Source: ZC4RG29 sp035304385 (GTDB lineage: Bacteria; Bacteroidota; Bacteroidia; Cytophagales; Cyclobacteriaceae). Taken from it: a stretch of DNA of 64,000 nucleotides. Both the position numbers and the translations under genes were made by a program. This document shows positions 44,333 through 53,374 of this stretch, one piece after another. Under the pieces are notes generated by a model. That model did no database searches, was not told the DNA's origin, and saw only the letters and a list, made by a program, of their open reading frames with translations. Numbering within the stretch: the first letter of the stretch is position 1; each line of letters begins with the position of its first letter. The stretch spans positions 62,001 to 126,000 of the forward strand of contig DATGQD010000041.1 in the NCBI GenBank assembly GCA_035304385.1, read 5' to 3'.

Positions 44333-45088
44333 CTACTGATTGTCTCCCTGCTGAACGATCCGGGCCCGGCGGAGTTCAAAATTCTGGCCGAGGTAGACTT
44401 TCCTGACTTGCGGGTCGCTGGCAAGTTCTTCGGCTGTGCCCGACTTGAAAAGTTTGCCATCCACCATCAGGTAAGCACGGTCGGTTATGGAGAGGGTTTC
44501 GTCTACATTGTGATCGGTAATAAGTATACCGATGTTCTTGCTCTTAAGCCTGGAGACAATAGACTGTATCTCTTCGACGGCAATCGGATCCACACCCGCA
44601 AAGGGCTCGTCGAGCAACACAAACTTGGGATCCACCGCCAGGGCGCGCGCAATCTCGGTGCGACGCCGTTCCCCGCCGGAAAGCGACATGCCCAGGTTGT
44701 TCCGCACCTTCTGGAGGCTGAACTCGTTGATCAGCGCCTCCACCTTATCACGCCGTTCCTGCCGGGTATAATCGCGCAATTCCAACACCGACAAAATGTT
44801 CTCCTCGACGGTAAGCTTCCTGAACACAGAGGCCTCCTGAGCCAGGTAGCCTATCCCGCGTTTGGCGCGCTGGTACATGGGCAAGGCGGTAATCTCCTCG
44901 TCATCCAGAAAAATCCTGCCCTCGTTGGGCTTTATGAGGCCGACGATCATATAGAACGACGTGGTCTTACCAGCGCCATTGGGACCGAGAAGTCCAACGA
45001 TCTCGCCCTGGCCCACTTCCAATGACACGTCGTTGACCACTGTCCGCGTCTTGTACTTCTTCACCAGATGTTCTGCTCTCAGTATCAT
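44333..45088 (-). CDS. lptB: LPS export ABC transporter ATP-binding protein LptB
   Basis: Cytoplasmic ATPase of the LptB2FG machine that extracts LPS from the inner membrane. Walker A GPNGAGKTT at 35-43, signature LSGGERRR, Walker B FVLLDEPFAGVDP, switch ILITDHNV, plus the LptB-specific GIGYLAQEASVFRKL Q-loop stretch. Length of 251 aa is typical. It overlaps recJ by four bases (ATGA). The lptF/G permeases are not adjacent. Confidence 0.93.
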   Translation of the reverse strand: MILRAEHLVKKYKTRTVVNDVSLEVGQGEIVGLLGPNGAGKTTSFYMIVGLIKPNEGRIFLDDEEITALPMYQRAKRGIGYLAQEASVFRKLTVEENILSVLELRDYTRQERRDKVEALINEFSLQKVRNNLGMSLSGGERRRTEIARALAVDPKFVLLDEPFAGVDPIAVEEIQSIVSRLKSKNIGILITDHNVDETLSITDRAYLMVDGKLFKSGTAEELASDPQVRKVYLGQNFELRRARIVQQGDNQ

Positions 45089-46788
45089 CCTATCCCTTTG
45101 ATGTCTCTGACGCGGAGTTGAATGCTCGTCACCTTGTTGTACGTATTTTCTTCGATGGTGAAGGCCAGAGAAAACCGCCCGCCGGCCTGCAATTTTTCAT
45201 AATACTCTGCAAGATTGAAGCCAACTGCCTGAAAAACATTCCGGGCGCCATCCTGGCCTGCCAGAAAGCGGATATGCTTTTCCTTGAAACGCGAAAGCGA
45301 ATTGAAGACATAAACGTTGTGGGCAACGAATACGGGCGTTGTGTTCTCAGGGCCGAAGGGCGCCATTTGCTTCAGGATATTCACAAATTTGGGCGTAATG
45401 GCATCGAAAAAGACCTCCGTGTCAATATCGATCACCGGTACAAGCATCTCGGGGGTAATATTGGCAGCGACAACCTCTTCGAATTTTTGTCGAAATGCAG
45501 TCAGATTATTCGGATCGAGGGTCAGCCCCGCTGCGTACTTATGGCCTCCGAACTTTTCCAGCAGGTCGCCGCACGCGCTGATGGCGCTGTACAGGTCAAA
45601 ACCATGTATACTTCGCGCCGAGCCGGTAAGTTTATCGTTGGAGGCCGTAAGGATGACCGTGGGCCTGTAATACTTTTCGACACATCGCGCAGCTACAATC
45701 CCTATTACACCCTTGTGCCACGTGTCTTTAAACAGGACCGTCGACTTGGCGATCTTATGCGTCTCATCGCCCTCGATCATGCGCAGTGCTTCCTCCGTAA
45801 TGTTTGAGTCGAACCGCCTGCGTACGTCGTTATTCTCGTTGAGTGCCTCGGCAAAGGTCATCGCCTCTTCGACCGTGCCGGCCGTGAGCATTTTGACAGC
45901 GGCGCTGGCGTGATCGATGCGACCGGCCGCGTTGATGCGCGGCCCCAGCGTAAATACAATATCCGTGACATCGAGCCCCGACTTCACACCGGCAACATCC
46001 ATTAGCGCTCGTAGTCCGGGCACCGGATCGGCATTGAGTTTTTTCGTTCCGAAATGGGCCAGCACCCGGTTCTCATCTGTCATGGGCACTACATCCGAGG
46101 CGATGCTCACAGCGACGAGGTCGAGATATCGGTACACCTCCTGTTCATTACGATGCCGTCGCGCATAAGCCTGTATCAACTTGAAGCCCAGCCCGCATCC
46201 ACTGAGTTCCTTGAAAGGATAGGGACAATCGTCCTGTTTGGGATCGAGTACCGCGATGGCATCCGGCACAGCCGACCCTGGCACGTGATGGTCGCAAATG
46301 ATGAAATCTATACCGTACTCAGTGGCCAGCCCCACCATTTCGAGGGCTTTGATGCCGCAATCGAGCGCTACGATCAGTGTAAATCCATTCCGGTGTGCCC
46401 AGTTGACGCCTTCGCGTGAAACGCCGTACCCTTCAGAATACCGGTCGGGAATATAGATCTCGCAGTGATCGTAAAATGTTTTGAGATAGCTGTACACCAG
46501 TGCGACGGCCGTCGTCCCATCGACGTCGTAATCACCATAGATCAGAATGCGCTCGTTATTTCTGATCGCAGTGTTAAGCCGGTCGACCGCGGGGTTCATA
46601 CCCTTCATCAGGAAAGGGTCATGCAGCATATCCAGCGTGGGCCGGAAAAAGGTGCGGGCTGCATCATAGGTGTCGATGCCGCGTTGCAGGAGAATCGTAC
46701 AGAGATAAGGATTGACATTGATCTGGCGCGACAGTGCACGTATAGCCTCGTCTGGCGGTTTGCTGATGTGGCGCCATCGTTTTTCCAT
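45085..46788 (-). CDS. recJ: Single-stranded-DNA-specific exonuclease RecJ
   Basis: 5'-3' ssDNA exonuclease in recombination and mismatch repair. DHH-family motifs: GDYDVDG at 85-91, ALDCG, DHH at 166-168, then the DHHA1 motif FGGHKYAAGL near 430. The C-terminal OB-like domain follows. Length of 567 aa is usual. lptB overlaps its 3' end by four bases, so the two are coupled. Confidence 0.96.
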   Translation of the reverse strand: MEKRWRHISKPPDEAIRALSRQINVNPYLCTILLQRGIDTYDAARTFFRPTLDMLHDPFLMKGMNPAVDRLNTAIRNNERILIYGDYDVDGTTAVALVYSYLKTFYDHCEIYIPDRYSEGYGVSREGVNWAHRNGFTLIVALDCGIKALEMVGLATEYGIDFIICDHHVPGSAVPDAIAVLDPKQDDCPYPFKELSGCGLGFKLIQAYARRHRNEQEVYRYLDLVAVSIASDVVPMTDENRVLAHFGTKKLNADPVPGLRALMDVAGVKSGLDVTDIVFTLGPRINAAGRIDHASAAVKMLTAGTVEEAMTFAEALNENNDVRRRFDSNITEEALRMIEGDETHKIAKSTVLFKDTWHKGVIGIVAARCVEKYYRPTVILTASNDKLTGSARSIHGFDLYSAISACGDLLEKFGGHKYAAGLTLDPNNLTAFRQKFEEVVAANITPEMLVPVIDIDTEVFFDAITPKFVNILKQMAPFGPENTTPVFVAHNVYVFNSLSRFKEKHIRFLAGQDGARNVFQAVGFNLAEYYEKLQAGGRFSLAFTIEENTYNKVTSIQLRVRDIKGIG

Positions 46789-46815
46789 GGAATGGGTCTG
46801 GTAATATATAGGAAT

Positions 46816-46843
46816 GCGCTTGCGGTGCGGTACGCGCAGGCGC
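46816..46843 (-). terminator. GC-rich hairpin directly after the glycine-rich gene
   Basis: Starting at the base next to the stop codon, GCGCCTGCG pairs with CGCAAGCGC (nine pairs, one wobble) around a ten-base loop. No T-run follows. It may stop or stabilise the upstream message before recJ begins at 46788. Confidence 0.4.
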
Positions 46844-47629
46844 TTAGTTGATCTCGAAGTTTAATGTGCCCTTTTCTCCGGGCTTTCCATTCGGGCCGTC
46901 GTAGCCGCTGTCGCCGGTTTGACCGTTTCGATTTTTCGGTCCGAGCCCCGGAGCGCCGGCATAACCACGCCGACCGCCAAAACCGAAATGACCGCCCGTA
47001 CTTCTGAATGTCATTTGCTTACTCACAAGCGCCCGAACATCCGGACATCGCGAGCAGTTGATCGTTAACCTTCCGCCGTTACCACCGCTTCCGCCTGCGC
47101 CGCCGCTCCCACCACTTCCACCATCGCCTCCATTGCAGTGCAAGGTTCCCGGACTTCCACCGCCGCCGTGTCCACCGTCGCCGCCGCGGCCGCCAACGCC
47201 ACCGGACAAATCCACCAGCACATGACCGGTAAGGTATAACTGCTCGAAGTAGAGGAACAAGTTGTTGCCGTTCCCGCCATCCAATCCTCTGCCGCCGTCG
47301 CGCGCATCGGCTCCATCACGACACGGCCCGGTAGCGGTATCGCCGTTTTGTCCGTTTCTCCCCGGCGCTCCATCGACACCGCGTCCGTCGATCCGACTTC
47401 CGCTTCCCAGGTACGCAACCTGTGCGCGAATAAAGTTGTCACGCTTAAGTGGATTGAGCTTGATGCAGGACGAATCCATCATAATGAGCGTGTCCGCCAC
47501 GATGATGTCCGATTCTTTGAGTTCGTATACTTGATTAGACTTGATAACAAGTGTACCCACCCTCACTTGCGCAACTCCGGCTATTGAGAGCAGGGACGCG
47601 CAAAGACACACCACCGAAAACTTACTCAT
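46844..47629 (-). CDS. Secreted glycine-rich, collagen-like protein
   Basis: Exported protein of 261 aa with signal peptide 1-21 (AGVAQ). A short beta region (VGTLVIKSNQVYELKESD) is followed by about 140 residues dominated by Gly: a Gly-Asn/Asp-rich section, a pure Gly-Gly-X stretch near 150-185 with Cys residues (LHCNGG, INCSRC), and C-terminal Gly-X-Y triplets (YDGPNGKPGEKG). It has no Pro-rich regularity long enough for a stable triple helix. Likely an extracellular or surface structural protein; no orthologue is recognised. Confidence 0.8.
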   Translation of the reverse strand: MSKFSVVCLCASLLSIAGVAQVRVGTLVIKSNQVYELKESDIIVADTLIMMDSSCIKLNPLKRDNFIRAQVAYLGSGSRIDGRGVDGAPGRNGQNGDTATGPCRDGADARDGGRGLDGGNGNNLFLYFEQLYLTGHVLVDLSGGVGGRGGDGGHGGGGSPGTLHCNGGDGGSGGSGGAGGSGGNGGRLTINCSRCPDVRALVSKQMTFRSTGGHFGFGGRRGYAGAPGLGPKNRNGQTGDSGYDGPNGKPGEKGTLNFEIN

Positions 47630-47634
47630 TTGTA

Positions 47635-47664
47635 CAAAAATAACCGGATGCCTGATTATACAAA
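47635..47664 (-). promoter_or_regulatory. Promoter of the glycine-rich gene
   Basis: Minus strand: TTTG (47664-47661), 18-base spacer, TATTTTTG (47642-47635), then five bases to the ATG. Both boxes are perfect; the mRNA would be leaderless or nearly so. Confidence 0.65.
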
Positions 47665-47689
47665 AACTATAATGCCGGACCCCGAAGTC

Positions 47690-47724
47690 AAAAAAAAAGA
47701 GCGGCACCAGTCGCGTGCGGCTCT
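47690..47724 (-). terminator. Rho-independent terminator of the SPOR-like gene
   Basis: A ten-base stem with one mismatch (47698-47707 with 47715-47724) and a seven-base loop, followed on the minus strand by a run of eight T (47697-47690). It lies 35 bases after the stop at 47759. Confidence 0.8.
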
Positions 47725-47758
47725 CTTATTATGTTTCAGTGAATTGAAGCTGTCATGA

Positions 47759-48388
47759 CTAACCCGCGCCCTGCGGCCGGTCTGCCACAACGCCTTCCAG
47801 TACATCTTTGATCTCTACCCGGTTGCCGTCGCGATAAGGTACTATCCAGGCATCCTTTACACCCATTTCACGCATGTACTTCTTGAAGGTATCGGCTTCC
47901 CAGTAGTCTCTGAAGATCCCGATGGTGTAACGTTGCGCACCATCCTGTCCCAACTCGCCTCCGAAATTGGGATTGTTTTGAAAGTACTTGGACAAATCCT
48001 TGTTGCGAAAAGCGCCGATCTGAACTTTGAAAACGATCCCCTTAGAAAAATCCATCGGGTTGGGGTTCTGACTTGCTTGTGTCAATTCCGCCCGCGCTGC
48101 CGATAGTTGATTCTGAGCCTGCGCCAGCTGATCCTCAAGTTCCGCGATGCGGGAGTCCTTTGAACTCATGGTCGACTGCAACTGATTAACCCGCTGGGTT
48201 AGCGAGGACACCTGGCCGTCGGCCGCTTGCTTGTCTTCTTCCAGTTGCTTCAGGTTTGCAGGGTTCCGGGCGTATTCTTTAGCCTTTTTCTTCCACTCCT
48301 TCTTCTCCTTTTTGGAGAGTTGGCTATAGCCTTCTGTGGACGCAAAAATCAGGGCCAGACAGAAGAGGAGGACGAGTTGATTTTTCAT
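47759..48388 (-). CDS. Secreted coiled-coil protein with SPOR-like C-terminus
   Basis: Exported protein of 209 aa: signal peptide about 1-22 (EGYSQ), a Lys-rich segment (SKKEKKEWKKKAKEYARNP), a coiled coil from about 45 to 105, and a C-terminal domain beginning VFKVQIGAFRNKDLSKYF that follows the SPOR pattern (two beta-alpha-beta units, the second at YTIGIFRDYWEADTFKKYM). SPOR domains bind denuded peptidoglycan, so it may be a cell-wall or division-site protein. Between its terminator and fumC it is a single-gene unit. Confidence 0.82.
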   Translation of the reverse strand: MKNQLVLLFCLALIFASTEGYSQLSKKEKKEWKKKAKEYARNPANLKQLEEDKQAADGQVSSLTQRVNQLQSTMSSKDSRIAELEDQLAQAQNQLSAARAELTQASQNPNPMDFSKGIVFKVQIGAFRNKDLSKYFQNNPNFGGELGQDGAQRYTIGIFRDYWEADTFKKYMREMGVKDAWIVPYRDGNRVEIKDVLEGVVADRPQGAG

Positions 48389-48441
48389 CGGTGTGGGTTA
48401 CGTTGAAAAAATGAAGATAAAAGTAACAAAATATTTTGAAA

Positions 48442-49863
48442 TCAACTATTTGGCTTCCCCGACCCCGCCTGGAGGTTGCCCACCATACTCGCCGGTTGAA
48501 CCCATTCGTCGAACTGCTCAGGTGTGAGCAGACCTAACTCAACGGCAGCCTCGCGAAGTGTCTTGTTCTCTTTGTGCGCCTTCTTCGCAATGCGGGCCGC
48601 GTTCTCATATCCAATGTGAGGATTCAATGCAGTCACAAGCATTAATGAGTTTTCGAGGTGCCGGCTGATTACAGGAAGGTTTGGTTCGATGCCCACCGCG
48701 CAGTTGTTATTAAAGGAAACGCAGGCATCGCCGATCAACCTGGCCGATTGCAAAACGTTGGCGGCTATCAGTGGCTTGAATACGTTGAGTTCGAAGTGGC
48801 CGGAACTGCCTCCCACCGACACCGCGACATCATTCCCCATCACCTGGGCACATACCATCGTCATCGCTTCGGGTTGTGTCGGGTTAACCTTGCCGGGCAT
48901 AATGGACGATCCGGGTTCGTTGTCCGGGATAACAATTTCACCGATGCCACAGCGCGGACCCGAACTCAGCATCCTGATATCGTTGGCCACTTTCATCAGC
49001 GACACGGCGGCGCGCTTCAATGCTCCTGAGAGTTCCACCATCGCATCATGGGCCGCCAGTGATTCAAACTTGTTCGGCGCGGTGACAAACGGATAGCCCG
49101 TCAGTTCCGCGATCTTCTCAGCAACCCGTACGTCATACCCCTCGGGGGCATTGAGGCCGGTGCCGACAGCCGTACCCCCTAAGGCCAGCTCCCTTACACC
49201 TTCACGTGCTAATTCGATCGCACGGATCGAGTAAGCAAGCTGTTGGGCATAGCCGGAAAACTCCTGCCCCAACGTGAGCGGGGTGGCATCCATGAAGTGG
49301 GTGCGGCCGGTCTTAACAATATCGCTGAACGACGCAGCTTTTTGTGCCAGGGTCTGTTGCAGAAGTTTCAGTCCGGGCAGCGTCACTTCCGTAACCTGGC
49401 GGTAGGCGGCGATATGCATTGCCGTGGGGAAGGTATCATTGGATGATTGCGATTTGTTGACATCATCGTTGGGATGCAACACCTTCTTCGCATCATCCAA
49501 CTTTCCTCCGTTCAACACGTGGGCGCGGTTAGCGATCACTTCGTTGACATTCATATTGCTCTGTGTTCCGGAACCTGTTTGCCAGATCACAAGCGGAAAC
49601 TCGTCGTCGAGACTGCCCTCCAGGATTTCGTCGCACACCCGGCCGATCAGTGCTGCCTTTTCAGCTGGCAACACGCCAAGTTCCTCGTTGGTAAGGGCGG
49701 CAGCCTTTTTGAGTATAGCAAAGGCGTGAACGATTTCCAGGGGCATGCTGGCAGCATTGCCGATTCGAAAATTGTTACGCGATCTTTCGGTTTGTGCGCC
49801 CCAGTAGCGCGTGGCGGGCACTTGCACTTCGCCCATCGTGTCCCTTTCAATACGGAATTCCAT
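48442..49863 (-). CDS. fumC: Class II fumarate hydratase
   Basis: Interconverts fumarate and malate in the TCA cycle; iron-free tetramer. The superfamily signature GSSIMPGKVNP is at about 316-326, with SGTQSNMNVNEV, SSNDTFPTAMHIAA and GRTHFMDATPLTLGQE as further landmarks. Length of 473 aa is typical. Upstream, only a degenerate TTATTTTG box is seen next to the terminator of the neighbouring gene. Confidence 0.97.
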   Translation of the reverse strand: MEFRIERDTMGEVQVPATRYWGAQTERSRNNFRIGNAASMPLEIVHAFAILKKAAALTNEELGVLPAEKAALIGRVCDEILEGSLDDEFPLVIWQTGSGTQSNMNVNEVIANRAHVLNGGKLDDAKKVLHPNDDVNKSQSSNDTFPTAMHIAAYRQVTEVTLPGLKLLQQTLAQKAASFSDIVKTGRTHFMDATPLTLGQEFSGYAQQLAYSIRAIELAREGVRELALGGTAVGTGLNAPEGYDVRVAEKIAELTGYPFVTAPNKFESLAAHDAMVELSGALKRAAVSLMKVANDIRMLSSGPRCGIGEIVIPDNEPGSSIMPGKVNPTQPEAMTMVCAQVMGNDVAVSVGGSSGHFELNVFKPLIAANVLQSARLIGDACVSFNNNCAVGIEPNLPVISRHLENSLMLVTALNPHIGYENAARIAKKAHKENKTLREAAVELGLLTPEQFDEWVQPASMVGNLQAGSGKPNS

Positions 49864-49892
49864 TGCAGATCATTTTGATAGGTTCGCAAAAT

Positions 49893-49917
49893 AAAAAAGC
49901 CGGCGTTACTCCGGCTT
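49893..49917 (-). terminator. Terminator of the PorE-like gene
   Basis: AAGCCGG (49897-49903), loop CGTTACT, CCGGCTT (49911-49917); on the minus strand the stem is followed by a run of T up to 49893. It ends transcription 28 bases after the stop codon. Confidence 0.85.
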
Positions 49918-49944
49918 AAACTCTCAGGGTTAATTTTCTTTGGT

Positions 49945-51993
49945 CTAATCCCGGAAGTATTTATCCTCCTCGAACTCGAACCCTTCGCCGGTTTCTTCCT
50001 GGATGGTTCTCGGCAGTACACCCACCTCGAGAATTTTAAATTCAGTTCTCCGGTTCTTGGCACGCCCCGTCGGGTTATCGGTGCCATCAGGGTTGGTGTT
50101 CGGGGCAATAGGCTGGCTTTCACCATACCCTCTTGCCGTCAGCCTGTCAGGCGAGATGCCTTTGTTGATCAGGTACCGAACGGTGGACTCGGCGCGACGA
50201 CGCGACAGGTCGATGTTATACTCGAACGACCCCACGCTGTCGGTATGAGAGCCCATCTCGATCTTGATCTCAGGGTTGTCGCTCAGCAGCTGGGCCAGCC
50301 GGTCGAGCTCCATCGCCGCCTGCGGCTTGATGTCGGTGCTGTCGAATCCGAAGTAAATATTTTCAAGCACAAACTTCTCGTTGACCGCCTTGCGATCAAG
50401 AACCATAATGGTATCGAGCGTGATATTGGTGACCAGATCGCGTAAGGTGCTCGGGTCTACACCCTTGCCCTTCATGGTCCATTCCTGGCGCTTGGTCAGG
50501 TATCCGTCGCTTTCGGCGATAAGGTTGTAGTCTTCGTTTTCGAAAACGCGAAAGAGGAACTTACCGTCGTTACCGGTAACGTAGTCCTGCATTGCTTCTC
50601 CCTGGGCATCCAAAAGTGTTACGCGCGTGTTGGGCAATATCTGAAGGTTGTCGTCCTGGTCTTTGAAGTATGTAATACCCTGGAGCGCGTAGTTGATTAC
50701 TTTCAGATTAGGATCTTCGTTAACGAAAGTGTAAATGTCGTCGTCGCCTTTGCCTCCTTCTCGGTTAGACGTGAAGAAGCCACGATCGGCACGGAACAGG
50801 TAGATCCCGAAATCGTCGCCCGGACTGTTCATAGGCTGGCCGAGGTTTTCCACGACATTCTTGCCGTCGCGCCGGTTAACGACGAATAAGTCAAGGCCGC
50901 CATATCCCGGGTGTCCATCGGAAGCAAAGTAGAGCCGTCCGTCTTCGGATACGTATGGAAACATTTCGTTGCCGGGTGTATTGATCTCGGGTCCCAGGTT
51001 ACGTACGCGCGTGAATCGCCCGCGTGAATCCATCTGCGCAACGTAGAGGTCGGTGCCGCCCTGGGCATTCTTGTCTTGCCGGTTGCTTGCAAAGTAAAGT
51101 GTACGACCGTCCGGACTGAATGCCGGCGTTGAGTCCCATCCGAAATTCCGTTCAAGTTCGGCAACATTTTCACCCCGATACTGCACGTTTACCGGAGCGT
51201 TGATCTTGGTGGGCTCTGACCATTCGCCGTTGCGCCAGCGCACCAGGTACAGGTCGACATCTTCGCCACCGTTCTTCTTGCTTGTATTGCCCTTTGCAAA
51301 CACCATGATCCGGCCATCGGGGGTGAAGGTCACACAGCCCTCGTTGCGTATCGGATCATTGATGGGCGAAGGCAGGGGTTGAATCGTTGCAACATCTACG
51401 TTCGCGCCGCGGGTCGCCACTTTGTACAGATCGGAGTAAGGTGTACCGGTCGCTTCATAGATGCGCCCGTTGCCTCGGGTACTCGAAAAATAGAGTTCGT
51501 TGTTCAGGTAGACGGGGGCATATTCGGCTGCGGGCGTGTTAATCAGTTCGAGATTTTTTACACGATAAAAATTCTCGTTGCTGTTTAGTTTTTCGAGATA
51601 GGCAAGGCCTTCGAGTTCGGCGCTGGCCCGTTCCTTCAATGCCTGTGCTGTTGTATTTTCTATCAGCGCGTCGAGCTCACGCCGGGCATCCTGATACTTG
51701 CCGTTAGACTTCAGCGACTGGGCATAGTAGAATCTGACCGTGTCACGGTTGACCCCACGGCCCCCGGCATTGATATAATAGGATTCGGCGTCCTTGAGAC
51801 GGTTCGACAGGCGGTAAGACTCCGCCACCATATAATTATAGTAGCCATTGTTGGGATTCTCGGCCAGCAACTTGCCATATAGGTCGATAGCAGTCTGGTA
51901 TTTGCCCAGCTGAAACGCCTTGGTCGCTTTTTTCTCCGTTCCGCAAGCCATCGCCAGCAATACGAAAACGGGAAGGAGCCTGATGAGCCTCAT
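49945..51993 (-). CDS. PorE-like OmpA-family lipoprotein (TPR, PD40 propeller, CRD, OmpA)
   Basis: Outer-membrane lipoprotein of 682 aa: lipobox VLLAMAC (Cys17), TPR repeats (about 25-125), a PD40/WD40-like beta-propeller (about 140-410, repeats such as TPDGRIMVFAKG and SPDGRTLYFASN), a carboxypeptidase-regulatory-like beta domain (about 440-510), and a C-terminal OmpA peptidoglycan-binding domain (about 540-655, SHTDSVGSFEYN). This order is that of PorE of the type IX secretion system, but paralogues with the same architecture are common, so the T9SS role is an inference. The ATG at 51993 is preferred over a TTG three codons earlier. Confidence 0.85.
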   Translation of the reverse strand: MRLIRLLPVFVLLAMACGTEKKATKAFQLGKYQTAIDLYGKLLAENPNNGYYNYMVAESYRLSNRLKDAESYYINAGGRGVNRDTVRFYYAQSLKSNGKYQDARRELDALIENTTAQALKERASAELEGLAYLEKLNSNENFYRVKNLELINTPAAEYAPVYLNNELYFSSTRGNGRIYEATGTPYSDLYKVATRGANVDVATIQPLPSPINDPIRNEGCVTFTPDGRIMVFAKGNTSKKNGGEDVDLYLVRWRNGEWSEPTKINAPVNVQYRGENVAELERNFGWDSTPAFSPDGRTLYFASNRQDKNAQGGTDLYVAQMDSRGRFTRVRNLGPEINTPGNEMFPYVSEDGRLYFASDGHPGYGGLDLFVVNRRDGKNVVENLGQPMNSPGDDFGIYLFRADRGFFTSNREGGKGDDDIYTFVNEDPNLKVINYALQGITYFKDQDDNLQILPNTRVTLLDAQGEAMQDYVTGNDGKFLFRVFENEDYNLIAESDGYLTKRQEWTMKGKGVDPSTLRDLVTNITLDTIMVLDRKAVNEKFVLENIYFGFDSTDIKPQAAMELDRLAQLLSDNPEIKIEMGSHTDSVGSFEYNIDLSRRRAESTVRYLINKGISPDRLTARGYGESQPIAPNTNPDGTDNPTGRAKNRRTEFKILEVGVLPRTIQEETGEGFEFEEDKYFRD

Positions 51994-52013
51994 ATGCCGC
52001 AATGCCTTTTCAC

Positions 52014-52040
52014 CAAATCTAACAAAAATTTATCGGGCAA
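52014..52040 (-). promoter_or_regulatory. PorE-like gene promoter
   Basis: Minus strand: TTG (52040-52038), 16-base spacer, TAGATTTG (52021-52014), 20 bases before the ATG. It overlaps the 3' end of the upstream gene. Confidence 0.5.
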
Positions 52041-52542
52041 CCGTATCCGCCTGCCTCGGTTCCAGATAACGCTTCAGCCAGGTGGAGCTGGCGGGGACCC
52101 TCCACGCCGATCGGTACTCGCCAACGGTTTTTGCCAGAATATTAAACGTCTCGCTCCGGGCATTCCATACGCCGTCCAGATATTTTTGTTTGAGTTCACC
52201 CAGTGCGATAACGGTTATCTCATCGCCGGAAGAGAAGGGAACACCTTTGCGGTCGAGAAAGTCGATGCCGGTTGCTTCCCGTATTTGTCGGAGGGCACCT
52301 ACCGAGGAGTCGATGGAACATCCGCTGGGACTGTGGTGCGCCTCATCTACGGCCAGGATCAGGAATCGGTCCTCCGCCAGCGTATATGAAGTACGGAGCG
52401 GCACGCCATGCGCGGCCCACTCATTGGTGAACGCCTTCATTACGCCGTGCACTACATTAAGATCTTCGGATGGAATGGCGCGGTCCGCCATATAGATCCA
52501 GACCCGCGCATGGTCTGGCATTTGATCGAATTCAACAAACAT
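52030..52542 (-). CDS. Conserved hypothetical protein (often mislabelled ABC transporter ATPase)
   Basis: Cytoplasmic protein of 170 aa. The conserved segments are MPDHARVWIYMADRAI, NEWAAHGVPLRTSY, and HSPSGCSIDSSV. No Walker motif is present although, as I recall, Bacteroidota homologues are sometimes deposited as ABC transporter ATPase, so that name is not supported by sequence. The invariant-looking GCSIDSSV could be an active or binding site. It follows the iron-sulfur CCG gene by 21 bases, suggesting co-expression with the redox pair. Confidence 0.78.
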   Translation of the reverse strand: MFVEFDQMPDHARVWIYMADRAIPSEDLNVVHGVMKAFTNEWAAHGVPLRTSYTLAEDRFLILAVDEAHHSPSGCSIDSSVGALRQIREATGIDFLDRKGVPFSSGDEITVIALGELKQKYLDGVWNARSETFNILAKTVGEYRSAWRVPASSTWLKRYLEPRQADTVAR

Positions 52543-52563
52543 TTTTTTCCTCGGTTGCTTTTT

Positions 52564-53361
52564 TTACAAACCCTGCCGTTCTGCGATAAGTTCTGCGATA
52601 TCTTTCACGGCCACTGATGTTTCCTTCTCACGCGCCTTCACCCCGTCGCGCATCATGGTCATGCAAAATGGACAGGCCACCGCTATGGTGTCAGCGCCGG
52701 TGTTTAACGCCTCGTCAGTGCGTTCTACGTTTACATCCTTTTTTCCCGGCTCCGGTTCCTTAAACATCTGCGCGCCTCCCGCACCGCAACAGAAGCCCCG
52801 GGCCCTGTTCCGCTTCATTTCCACCAGGTCGGCATCCAGCGCGGCGAGTACCTCGCGGGGCGCTTCATACACCTGATTGGCCCGACCCAGGTAGCAGGAA
52901 TCATGATATGTTATCCGACGCCCCTTAAAGGAACCTCCTTCCTTCAGTTTGATGCGCCCCTCGTTGATCAGACGCTGCAGAAAGCTTGAATGGTGTTCCA
53001 CCGTATAGTTGCCTCCCAGCTGGGGATATTCATTTTTGATGGTGTTGAAGCAATGGGGGCAAGTGGTCACGATCGTGCGGATGTTGTATCCGTTGAGCAC
53101 CTGGATGTTGTTGAGCGCCTGTACCTGGAAGAGGAATTCGTTTCCCGCACGGCGGGCAGGGTCACCGGTACAGCCCTCCTCCGTGCCCAGCACGGCAAAA
53201 TTGATGTTCAGCGATTGCAGGATCTTGACAAAGGCGCGCGTCACCCGCTTACTGCGGTCGTCGAAGGAACCGGCGCAGCCAATCCAAAATAGAATATCAG
53301 GGCTTTTCCCCTGGGCGGCAAGCTCCGCCATTGTCGGTATTTTTTGTTCCTCTTGCTCCAC
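52564..53361 (-). CDS. CCG-domain iron-sulfur protein (HdrB/GlpC-like)
   Basis: Protein of 265 aa with two cysteine-rich CCG modules: EGCTGDPARRAGN with TCPHCFNT, and HDSCYLG with GFCCGAGG and ACPFCMT. Such modules bind unusual 4Fe-4S clusters in heterodisulfide reductase subunit B, GlpC and LldE-type proteins. It starts 13 bases after the membrane iron-sulfur gene and very likely forms a complex with it, as HdrB does with HdrC/DsrM-type partners. Electron acceptor unknown. Confidence 0.88.
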   Translation of the reverse strand: MEQEEQKIPTMAELAAQGKSPDILFWIGCAGSFDDRSKRVTRAFVKILQSLNINFAVLGTEEGCTGDPARRAGNEFLFQVQALNNIQVLNGYNIRTIVTTCPHCFNTIKNEYPQLGGNYTVEHHSSFLQRLINEGRIKLKEGGSFKGRRITYHDSCYLGRANQVYEAPREVLAALDADLVEMKRNRARGFCCGAGGAQMFKEPEPGKKDVNVERTDEALNTGADTIAVACPFCMTMMRDGVKAREKETSVAVKDIAELIAERQGL

Positions 53362-53374
53362 GTCTGTCAGTTAG

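Noticed and set aside
47065..47442. Alternative-frame protein within the glycine-rich gene
   Set aside because: Produced by the GGN-rich codons of the real gene; its Ala/Val/Thr repeats are a shadow.
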